Below are positions 46,991-54,720 of a stretch of 64,000 bases of DNA, one piece after another. The stretch spans positions 20,074 through 84,073 of the forward strand of contig CAZRBG010000020.1 in the NCBI GenBank assembly GCA_964598225.1, given 5' to 3'. Both the position numbers and the translations under genes were made by a program. Position 1 is the first letter of the stretch. The number at the start of each line of letters is the position of its first letter. The notes under the pieces were generated by a model. It was not told where the DNA came from. It searched no databases and saw only the letters and a list, made by a program, of their open reading frames with translations. Origin of the DNA: SG8-4 sp964598225. Its GTDB lineage: Bacteria > Planctomycetota > Phycisphaerae > Sedimentisphaerales > Anaerobacaceae.

Positions 46991-48412
46991 TTATGCCGCT
47001 GCTGTGGGGTGGACTTTATTCTGATAGAATTTGCTCAAAACGATATACAAGGCCGCCGCAACGAACCAGCCGGGCAGCGAGACAAACCAAAGCGACCAGC
47101 GCCCTATCCAGAATACAGTCGCCAGACACAGCGCCAAAGTCAGAATCCACGCCGCCCCTGCAGCCCAGTTAAAGCTGTGACCGCTCAACTCAGCGAAGGA
47201 ACCTCTCATGCCCAGCCTGGGAACAAGCCAGAAGTCTACGAAGATCACCGCGCCCATCGGCATCAGGATCATTCCGTAAACGGCGACAAAATCGAGCAGC
47301 TTCATCGCAATGAAGGGGAACATGCCCGCCAGTGCCGCGATCGCGCCGGTAACGAGCGTGACCTTGAAGCGAGACCACTTCGGACGCAGCGCCTGAAACG
47401 CCAGGCCAGCCCGATAGATAGTCGGATTGGCCGTCGTCCAGCCGGCGATGATCACGCACAGCAAGCCCGCAAGCCCGGCAGTGCGATGCGCAAGCGGACC
47501 GGGCAGCACATCCGTATCGCCAGGATCCAGGTGCAGTTGATAGGCGTAGAGGATCGCCGCACTTATCCACGCCATGAAATGCCCGACGTACATGCCGGCG
47601 CCGCTGGCGACGGCGTACCAGCTCTTGCGCGCAAAGCGGAACACCGACAGGTCGGACATTCCGATGTGCATTGCCATATTGCAGAACCAGGCAAAGAACA
47701 TCACGTGCCAGATAGTGAACTTGACCTGTCCCGGCAATGGGTCGCCGCCTTTCCATATATGAGTCCTCGCCAATGTCCACACATCACCCAGGGAGCCGAT
47801 TTCAGCATCGGTAACGTTGATGAATTGCCGCAGGCCGATGAAGCCGAACGCCAGAAACACCAGAACCATCCACGGCGAGGCGACATTGGCAAACTTGGCG
47901 ACGGTCTTGTAGCCATAGGCGGCCACGATGGCAATGAGCCCGCCGACCACAGCCACGGCTACAACCCAGCCGACACTGTTAGGATACAGATCGTCGAGAG
48001 CCGGCATGGGAAATTTGAACCAGACCCCAACGGCCGTTGCCGAGACGGTGACCATCGCACCAGCGAGGAAGCAGAACATTACGCCGTTAGCGAGGTTGTA
48101 GAGCATCACAAGCTTGCGGCCGCAGATTTTTTCCAGTTGGTAGTAGAGCGTCAGACGGCTGCGCGTGGCTATGGGCGCACAAAGGAACATCCAGCTTAGC
48201 ACCGCCAGGGCGTTGCCGAGCAAAAGCCCCACAATAAGATCGAAGGCGCTGACGCCCGCGGCCACGAACAGCGGCCCGATCATCAGTTCAGTCCCGGCAC
48301 AATGCTCGCCAGCGTACATTCCTATGAAGCTCTTGAATCCGAGTAGGGAACTCTTCGGCACCGGCTCGCGCTCGAACTCGCCGCCGGTCTGCGACTGCTG
48401 CTCTGTATCCAT
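46991..48412 (-). CDS. NCS1-type permease (Transp_cyt_pur family), candidate rhamnose transporter
   Basis: 473 residues, AAGGACG before ATG 48412. About twelve membrane segments with the NCS1 pattern 'GEHCAGTELMIGP', 'LLGNALAVLSWMFLCAPIATRSRLTLYYQLEKICG' (written in two parts in the protein), and 'GWTTANPTIYRAG' resembling the substrate/sodium region. Classical members import nucleobases, but this gene lies between rhaA and the aldolase, so L-rhamnose (or a rhamnose product) is the likely cargo. No rhamnose-type MFS or ABC transporter lies in the cluster. Confidence 0.78.
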   Translation of the reverse strand: MDTEQQSQTGGEFEREPVPKSSLLGFKSFIGMYAGEHCAGTELMIGPLFVAAGVSAFDLIVGLLLGNALAVLSWMFLCAPIATRSRLTLYYQLEKICGRKLVMLYNLANGVMFCFLAGAMVTVSATAVGVWFKFPMPALDDLYPNSVGWVVAVAVVGGLIAIVAAYGYKTVAKFANVASPWMVLVFLAFGFIGLRQFINVTDAEIGSLGDVWTLARTHIWKGGDPLPGQVKFTIWHVMFFAWFCNMAMHIGMSDLSVFRFARKSWYAVASGAGMYVGHFMAWISAAILYAYQLHLDPGDTDVLPGPLAHRTAGLAGLLCVIIAGWTTANPTIYRAGLAFQALRPKWSRFKVTLVTGAIAALAGMFPFIAMKLLDFVAVYGMILMPMGAVIFVDFWLVPRLGMRGSFAELSGHSFNWAAGAAWILTLALCLATVFWIGRWSLWFVSLPGWFVAAALYIVLSKFYQNKVHPTAAA

Positions 48413-48453
48413 TCAATCGTCCTTAAGAGTCGAACCAAAATCGATACAAATCT

Positions 48454-49719
48454 TCATCCTCTCTTGCTCAGAACATCCCTCTCATAAGCTCGGACCTCAT
48501 CCAGCCAGCTTTCAGCGACCGGCACGTCCGAGTTCAAACAGTAGTAATCCCAGACCGCTCCGAAGGGGAAAGTCTTCAATTCTTCCATCATCGCCAGCCG
48601 GGACGCGAAGTCGCCTTCGGCCTCCATCTGTTGCAGCTTATTCACCGGCTCCAGCAGCGCTATCAGAAGAGCCTTTATCATGCATCGCGTGCCGATAACC
48701 CACGCTGCGATTCGATTTATGCTGGCGTCGAAGAAATCGAGTCCGATATGTACCCGGTCAAGGTAATCGCCTCGAACGATTTCTTTGGCAAGCGCCTGTA
48801 ACTCGTCTGACAAAATGACCACGTGATCGCTGTCCCAGCGTACCCCCCTGCTCACGTGAAGCAGAATCTCATCGAGAAATGTCAGCACCGATGATATTTT
48901 ATCCGAGACTGCCTCGGTCGGGTGAAAATGGCCCGTGTCTAAGCAGAGCAAGGTTTTATTCTCAAGAGCATAGGCCAGATAGAATTCGTGAGAGCCGACA
49001 ACGTAGCTTTCCGACCCTATGCCGAAAAGCTTGGCCTCGACCGCATCGAGCAGGTGGGCTTTATCCATCGGCTCGGCGAACATTTCATCGAGCGATTTCC
49101 TGAGCCGCTCGCGAGGCCGCTTGCGGTCAGCAGGTACATCCTTACTGCCGTCTGCGATCCACGTGTTTGTTACACACGGCGTGCCGAGTGTCTTACCCAT
49201 CGTGGCGCCGATCTTTCGGCACGCAATCCCGTGATCGACCCAGAACTTGCGTATCGCTTCATCAGCGCTGGCCAATGTGAATCCACTGTCGGCCTTGGGA
49301 TGCGAGAAATATGTGCCGTTGAAGTCCATGCCGATGCCGCTTGCTTTGGCCCAGTCGATCCAAGAGGTGAAATGCTCCGGCTGCAATTCGTCCCGCTCGA
49401 CCTTTCCGCCGGTCTCGGCGTAGCTGGCGTGCAGATTAAGTCGATGCCTGCCCGGCAGAAGGCTCATGACTTTGTCGATATCGCCACGCAGTTCGTCGGC
49501 CGTGCGCGCTTTGCCCGGATATGCCCCGGTTGCCATTATCCCGCCGCCGGTCAGGCCTTTGTCTGTATCGAAGCCACCTACGTCGTCACCCTGCCAGCAG
49601 TGAAGCGATATCGCGATTTTCGCCAGCCGGTCCATTGCTTTGTCGCTATCGACGCCGATCTCGGCGTAACGCTGCCGGGCCGATTCATAGGCTTTCTCAA
49701 TTCTTTCTGGATTAATCAT
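48454..49719 (-). CDS. rhaA: L-rhamnose isomerase
   Basis: 421 residues; length and sequence match RhaA. 'ISLHCWQGDDVGGFD', 'RHRLNLHASYAE', 'GMDFNGTYFSHPKA', 'LLCLDTGHFHPTEAVSDK' and 'WDSDHVVI' carry the metal and substrate residues (Glu, Asp and His) of the Mn/Zn TIM-barrel. Converts L-rhamnose to L-rhamnulose. GGGAAAG precedes the ATG. The gap upstream holds a palindromic repeat. Confidence 0.95.
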   Translation of the reverse strand: MINPERIEKAYESARQRYAEIGVDSDKAMDRLAKIAISLHCWQGDDVGGFDTDKGLTGGGIMATGAYPGKARTADELRGDIDKVMSLLPGRHRLNLHASYAETGGKVERDELQPEHFTSWIDWAKASGIGMDFNGTYFSHPKADSGFTLASADEAIRKFWVDHGIACRKIGATMGKTLGTPCVTNTWIADGSKDVPADRKRPRERLRKSLDEMFAEPMDKAHLLDAVEAKLFGIGSESYVVGSHEFYLAYALENKTLLCLDTGHFHPTEAVSDKISSVLTFLDEILLHVSRGVRWDSDHVVILSDELQALAKEIVRGDYLDRVHIGLDFFDASINRIAAWVIGTRCMIKALLIALLEPVNKLQQMEAEGDFASRLAMMEELKTFPFGAVWDYYCLNSDVPVAESWLDEVRAYERDVLSKRG

Positions 49720-49778
49720 ATCCGATGCTTTCCCATAACTGCTGCCAAGTTTTCATTCCTTCTGTTTCCTTACCAGTA

Positions 49779-49903
49779 GTCATTCCGACCGGAGTGATGC
49801 GCAGCATCGCGCAGCGGAGGAATCTGGTTTCGAGCGGACAAGCCCAAGCCAATGCGATCGCAGGCCGGATTCCTCGACTCCGCTATGCTTCGCTCGGAAT
49901 GAC
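49779..49903. repeat. Palindromic dispersed repeat (GTCATTCCGA type) in the rhamnose operon
   Basis: The left arm starts GTCATTCCGACCGGAGTGATG and the right arm ends ATGCTTCGCTCGGAATGAC, with matching GAGGAATC / GATTCCTC inside. It separates the MDR dehydrogenase and rhaA genes by a 213-base gap, the largest in the operon. Confidence 0.75.
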
Positions 49904-49932
49904 ATTCTCATATTCTCTGCCATGACTGGGCA

Positions 49933-51603
49933 CTATGCATCTGCGTACATTTCCAAGAGTTTCTGCTCGGCCTGCTTGGTCCAGACACCGTCATTAAGGC
50001 ATGCTGCTACTTCCGGCATCTTTTCAGCCATATCTTCGAGCTTTATCAGCTCTAAATCACGGCAAGCCGGATAGACGATGATCTTTCCCGCTATCTTTCG
50101 GTTCTCCACGGCACGAATCCCATCGGTTGCACCCTCGAATCCGGAGACGGCAGCCACGCTTACATTAGTGTCGAGCGTACCGGATTCGGCCTTGGCAAGC
50201 ATTCGTTTCATGTCGTCTATAGTTGAGCCGCTGGTGCCGATGAAATAGAGCTTCTTCTCGATGTATGCATCCAGATCGATCTCCCCGGAGACAGTCGCCG
50301 GGATACCTGCAAAGATATTGATCAGTCCCCTTTCGGCAGCATCATGCACAGCGGCGGCAACTAGCGCCGGCACCGGCGCCATTATCGCGATGTAATCAAG
50401 TTTTTCTTCGATCTTCTGCTTGGTCGGGTCGTACGAGCTGTACCCAACGTTATTCTTCGCGGCCAGAGGCGCGGCGACTTTTGTCAGTGCCGCAAGCCTG
50501 CCATCGTCGAGGTCGCTTGCAAAGACACTGATGCCTTCTACACCCTGACAGATGTTTCTTATCACGTGCATCATTCCCATCGGGCCGCCGGCGCCGACGA
50601 CGTTGATCCTGTCGCCGGGGCGGATCTCATCTGTCTCCGGGATTATCTCCATCGACTCGGCTGGATCTGAGCCGGTCGTGCCGATTATCCGAATCCCCCC
50701 GTAATGAACGCGGCCGACAAGAGCAACGGTATCCCTGCCGAATCTACCGCCGCACAGAGTGAAGTTCAATAATCCATTTAGAGCTACCTTGGCAAACAAT
50801 GCCTCGGCAGTTTTTGGATTCGAGCCAAAGTAAACAACATCATCGTAGCCCGCATCGGCAAGATCATCGACATTTGCAGCTTTGCTTATCGGGATATCCA
50901 ATTCGGCCGGCTCGGGAGACTGCGAGACCCATGTTATCTCCGCAGGCCTGCCGTAGCGATCGAACAGTGAATTAAGCACACCGCCAGCCCCCTCAGTATC
51001 AGCCACAAGGAGCATTCGGCCGCCGGCCTTCAGAGTCGTTCGCTCGGTCGAGACATAAGCGTCCTCGACACATGCCCAGGGTTCTACCAGAGCGACCGCC
51101 GAACTTGAAAGCTCCTCACCGGCGGGCAGTAGCATCGACTCACCTTCGGACGAGGTTATGATCCTTTTATCCACCAGTACATATTCGGAAAGAGCCCCCT
51201 CGAAGTTGTATCCCAGAGCGCCGTTGGAAGTTGCCGTGCGTACCCAGCGATAATCCGTCTGGACCAGAAATCGCTGACCCGGCTTGAAATCTTCTACGCC
51301 TGGTCCGACCGCCTCGATTCTGGCGACGGCTTCGTGGCCGGGAACCGTTGGCGCTTCACCGGGTACATAACTCGGGATATCTTTGAGTATGTCCAAGTCT
51401 ATGCCGGAGACCACCTCGCTCTTGCGGACGTGAGATGAGAACTGCTTGAGAAGTTTTAGATCGGAAAAGCAAAGTCCAACAGCCTCGACCCGGCACAAAA
51501 CCTGATGCGGCCCCGGCTCGGGTACGGCTTTATTCTTGTTCAAAATAAGCTCATCCGGCCCAATCAACTGAACCGCATATTGTGTTTCGGGTAGTGCTGT
51601 CAT
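49933..51603 (-). CDS. Long MDR-family zinc dehydrogenase
   Basis: 556 residues from ATG 51601-51603 (the ATG at 51651 would overlap the upstream gene by 29 bases). GroES-like N-terminal domain with the catalytic-zinc residues in 'GLCFSDLKLL' and 'VPGHEAVARIEAVG', then a Rossmann part with 'INVVGAGGPMGMMHVIR'. It is about 150-200 residues longer than usual, with an extra alpha/beta region at about 200-320 before the nucleotide-binding loop. In this operon it could oxidise or reduce lactaldehyde or a rhamnose derivative; the substrate is inferred from position only. Confidence 0.75.
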   Translation of the reverse strand: MTALPETQYAVQLIGPDELILNKNKAVPEPGPHQVLCRVEAVGLCFSDLKLLKQFSSHVRKSEVVSGIDLDILKDIPSYVPGEAPTVPGHEAVARIEAVGPGVEDFKPGQRFLVQTDYRWVRTATSNGALGYNFEGALSEYVLVDKRIITSSEGESMLLPAGEELSSSAVALVEPWACVEDAYVSTERTTLKAGGRMLLVADTEGAGGVLNSLFDRYGRPAEITWVSQSPEPAELDIPISKAANVDDLADAGYDDVVYFGSNPKTAEALFAKVALNGLLNFTLCGGRFGRDTVALVGRVHYGGIRIIGTTGSDPAESMEIIPETDEIRPGDRINVVGAGGPMGMMHVIRNICQGVEGISVFASDLDDGRLAALTKVAAPLAAKNNVGYSSYDPTKQKIEEKLDYIAIMAPVPALVAAAVHDAAERGLINIFAGIPATVSGEIDLDAYIEKKLYFIGTSGSTIDDMKRMLAKAESGTLDTNVSVAAVSGFEGATDGIRAVENRKIAGKIIVYPACRDLELIKLEDMAEKMPEVAACLNDGVWTKQAEQKLLEMYADA

Positions 51604-51622
51604 GGTAACTGTCTTCTTGTTA

Positions 51623-52948
51623 TCAACTCCTGATCTTTTCCAATATTTCACTGGGACTTACATTTTCACTTAAACCGGCGAAGCTTTCTTCCCTTTTCGG
51701 TTCAAGCGAACTGCCAACTTTCTCGAAGAAATCATTCCTTTGTGCAACATCGTCGAAGGTTTTCTTTGTCCACTCGCTGGTGTACCCGAGGCCGGACTGC
51801 CGCTGAAGTACCGAATGTGCGTACACAACGTGCGCTCCTTTTAGGAACACCGGCGCCAGGGGCTTGAGTTCCTCGCTCTGAAAATCATCGACGAATTTCT
51901 GCCCCGGGCTGTTCATCTCAGTTCCCATCACAACCGGCAGATGCCGCTTCTGAGCCACTTCCACCACGTCGTACAGATTTTTAAGCTTCTGATCGGGCGA
52001 GCCCGGCGTATAGTTGCGGTCGGGAATGACATTGATCGCCGCCGCTCCCGTGCTCATGGCGACGTCGAGCAGCGATTCGATCTCCTGCTCGCCGTCGCTT
52101 GTACCGTCCAGCCACGTGTGGACGCCAATTCCGCCTGAGGCGAGGATAAATGCATTCAGGTCAGCCATTCGCGGGAAAGAACCGTGATCTGGCTGAACGT
52201 AGCCGACTCCGCCGCGCTTCATCGTCTTTGCACGAATCTTGTTGAGCAGGTGCCTGCTTTCCGGCAGTTCGGAAGTCTCGACTTCCACTGCCAACTTCTC
52301 CGACCAGAAATCGGCTGCTTTGTCCGCACTGCCGAGAACCTCCATCGCCTTTCGTGCATAGGCAAGGCACATGTGCCGTTCGGTTGCGTTACCAGAAGGC
52401 GTCAGTACCAGCACATCCCGTTCGTAATCCAGCTCCACCGGGCTAAGATGAGCGTTGACTCGTCCCATCAGGTTCTGATTTCGCTCCTGTGCCGTCTTGC
52501 GAAGCCCCGCAAGGAAGTCCTTCTGATCGTTCGGAACTGTTGCGGCAGGAAATCCAACACCCATGTGATATGAAATGCCGGGTTCGCCGGGCGAGTTGAT
52601 GACCTTGTCGGCAAATTCGGGAACGAACACGCGCGACTCAAGTCCTGCAGTGCCTTTGAGTCCCAGAAGCCGACAGGCATCAGTGAATTCCTCCAGAGCA
52701 TCGAGCACGTCGAAATCCACCACGCCGGCTACGGCCAGTCCCGCCTTGCGCGCCAGCCAGGCGAATTTGCTCGGTGAATAGCCGTAAGCGTTATAGGAAA
52801 AAAACGTATGACAGTGAATATTTACATCGGTGCCCGGCTCGGGCAGTTCTATTCGTCCGGACCGGGCCTTCTCACAAAGTTCCGACAGAGCTTCCTTTCT
52901 CCGACCTGCGTCAAAACTATCCAGCTTACTTTCGAGTTCTTCGATCAA
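51623..52948 (-). CDS. PHP-domain protein of the rhamnose cluster
   Basis: 441 residues from TTG 52946-52948, GAGGAAAC upstream, 16 bases after rhaB. PHP-type metal motifs: 'NIHCHTFFSYNAYGYSPSKFAW' (shown by its HxH and SYN parts), 'GVVDFDVLDALEEF', 'GYVQPDHGSFP' and 'GTEMNSPGQ'. The family hydrolyses phosphoesters with two or three metals. It is not part of the known RhaABD route, so it may dephosphorylate an intermediate or act on a rhamnose-linked substrate. Confidence 0.75.
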   Translation of the reverse strand: MIEELESKLDSFDAGRRKEALSELCEKARSGRIELPEPGTDVNIHCHTFFSYNAYGYSPSKFAWLARKAGLAVAGVVDFDVLDALEEFTDACRLLGLKGTAGLESRVFVPEFADKVINSPGEPGISYHMGVGFPAATVPNDQKDFLAGLRKTAQERNQNLMGRVNAHLSPVELDYERDVLVLTPSGNATERHMCLAYARKAMEVLGSADKAADFWSEKLAVEVETSELPESRHLLNKIRAKTMKRGGVGYVQPDHGSFPRMADLNAFILASGGIGVHTWLDGTSDGEQEIESLLDVAMSTGAAAINVIPDRNYTPGSPDQKLKNLYDVVEVAQKRHLPVVMGTEMNSPGQKFVDDFQSEELKPLAPVFLKGAHVVYAHSVLQRQSGLGYTSEWTKKTFDDVAQRNDFFEKVGSSLEPKREESFAGLSENVSPSEILEKIRS

Positions 52949-52964
52949 AATCCACGTTTCCTCG

Positions 52965-54512
52965 TTACTTTGCCCTTGCTTCGTATTGCTCCAGCCAGAC
53001 TGCCTTGTCTTGAGGCTGGTACTCCTTCAGCTCGAAAGAATTTCGCACTATCTGGCGAGCTTCGGCCAGCGATTTTACAAGCCCGGTCGCTATAGCCTGC
53101 ATGATGATATTGCCGCTGGCAGTCGCCTCTATCGGCCCTGTGATAACTTTCTTGCCGATAGCGTTGGCCGTGAACTGGCAGAGCAGCTCATTTTGTATGC
53201 CGCCGCCCACGATGTGCATCACCTCGATTTCATTTCCAGTGATATCTTCGATAGCTTTCACTATCGAGCGATATTTCAGCGCAAGATTCTCCAGTATCGC
53301 TCTTACCATTTGCCCTTTTTCGTCAACCGGCTCCTGCCCCGTCCTTACGAGATACTCATTTATCCGTTTCGGCATGTCGCCCGGAGCCAGAAACGACTCG
53401 TCGTCAACGTTAATTTTGCGTGCGAACGGCTCGGCTTTTTCCGCCATGGCAGTCAACTCAGGATACGACAGGTCCGCTCCTTCTCGCCGCCACTGCCTGC
53501 GACATTCCTGAACCGGCCACAAACCCATTATGTTCTTTAGCAGCCGAATCGTCTTTTCGACGCCACCCTCGTTGGTGAATTCGTATTGGAATGTCTTGTC
53601 GTTGATGATGGCCTCGGGGATCTCGACGCCCATCAGGCTCCAGGTTCCGGATGACAGGTATGCCCAATTGTCGTCCCCCGCAGCGGGCACGGCAGCAACT
53701 GCCGATGCCGTATCGTGCGAACCGACGGCAATCACTGGGACAGGACCGCAGCCCAACTCGCTCTGGACGTCCTGGTTCAGACAGCCCACGACCGTGCCGG
53801 GAGCGACAATCTTCGGCATAATATCCGCTGGCAGCGAAAGCCCTTCGAGAACCGGCTTCGACCATTGCCCGGTCTTCATATCCATAAACTGCGACGTGCT
53901 GGCAAGACTGTATTCGGCAAAGATTTCGCCGCAAAGAAAATAAGTAAACAGATCGCCTACGAATACCAGATGCGAAGCTTTGGCCAGTGTTTCCGGCTCC
54001 TTCAGGCGCATCGCGAGCAGTTGATAGACACTGTTGAGCACCATGAACTGGATGCCGGTGTTATCGTAGATCGCGCGCTTGCCCATTATCTCGTAGGCTT
54101 TTTCCCGCATTCCTTCGGTCCGGCTGTCTCGATAATGGTAGGGGTTCTCGATCAATTTGCCGTCAGCATCCAAAAGGCCGAAATCCACACCCCAGCTATC
54201 TACGCCGATCCCTCGGATCTGATCGCCCGCCTCCTTCATTGCCTTGCCGATGCCGGTCTTAATCTCGGAAAGCAGCTTGTGGAAATCCCACCTCAGGCTC
54301 CCTTTTTCCTCGATAGGCCCATTCTCGAAACGATGAATTTCCTCAAGATCGAGCCGCGTAGCGAGGGCATCTTGCCCGCGCGTGTCGAGGGCCTCCGGCG
54401 TTCGGATCGAAGGAGAGACGCCTTCGACGCGGCCTCGCCACAAAGAGCCGATCATTACCCTGCCGCTCTCAGCACCAAGGTCAACAGCTATGTATTTTTC
54501 AACTTGTGCCAT
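52965..54512 (-). CDS. rhaB: Rhamnulokinase with repeat-derived insertion
   Basis: 515 residues from ATG 54510-54512 (AAGGAG upstream). FGGY kinase: 'AVDLGAESGRVMIGSL' (ATP loop), 'GIGVDSWGVDFGLLD' and 'LSSGTWSLMGVE', 'HIVGGGIQNELLCQFTANA'. Phosphorylates L-rhamnulose at C1. Residues 25-52 do not belong to the family: they are encoded by the dispersed repeat at 54357-54440, inserted exactly in frame between 'MIGSL' and 'RLDLEEIHRF'. Without them the protein is about 487 residues, the usual size. First gene of the rhamnose operon. Confidence 0.92.
   Translation of the reverse strand: MAQVEKYIAVDLGAESGRVMIGSLWRGRVEGVSPSIRTPEALDTRGQDALATRLDLEEIHRFENGPIEEKGSLRWDFHKLLSEIKTGIGKAMKEAGDQIRGIGVDSWGVDFGLLDADGKLIENPYHYRDSRTEGMREKAYEIMGKRAIYDNTGIQFMVLNSVYQLLAMRLKEPETLAKASHLVFVGDLFTYFLCGEIFAEYSLASTSQFMDMKTGQWSKPVLEGLSLPADIMPKIVAPGTVVGCLNQDVQSELGCGPVPVIAVGSHDTASAVAAVPAAGDDNWAYLSSGTWSLMGVEIPEAIINDKTFQYEFTNEGGVEKTIRLLKNIMGLWPVQECRRQWRREGADLSYPELTAMAEKAEPFARKINVDDESFLAPGDMPKRINEYLVRTGQEPVDEKGQMVRAILENLALKYRSIVKAIEDITGNEIEVMHIVGGGIQNELLCQFTANAIGKKVITGPIEATASGNIIMQAIATGLVKSLAEARQIVRNSFELKEYQPQDKAVWLEQYEARAK
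54357..54440 (-). repeat. Dispersed repeat inserted in frame in rhaB
   Basis: The plus-strand sequence has GAGGGCATCTTGCCCGCGC, then GTCGAGGGCCTCCGG, then GAGAGACGCCTTCGACGCGG. The same motifs in the same order occur at 4107-4180. It is 84 bp, a multiple of three, and lacks stops in the rhaB frame. Confidence 0.8.
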
Positions 54513-54554
54513 GAGTGACTCCTTATTACAGGATACCATCTTACAATAGAGGGC

Positions 54555-54583
54555 TTTATATCGCGGATCAGCCCCTATTGCAA
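54555..54583 (-). promoter_or_regulatory. Promoter of the rhamnose operon
   Basis: On the minus strand TTGCAA (54583-54578) and TATAAA (54560-54555) are 17 bases apart, 42 bases before the rhaB start codon. No clear operator palindrome was seen next to it. Confidence 0.55.
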
Positions 54584-54720
54584 AATTAAAATCGAACTTT
54601 CAAATCGGATCTCAAAGCATCGCACACCTAAGTTTTGTAATTAGAGCCGTGTTTGGTTGGATTTCTATATTTCCCATCGTTGAAGATTTCCATCCGGCCG
54701 ATCTTGCAAAAAATACGGAA

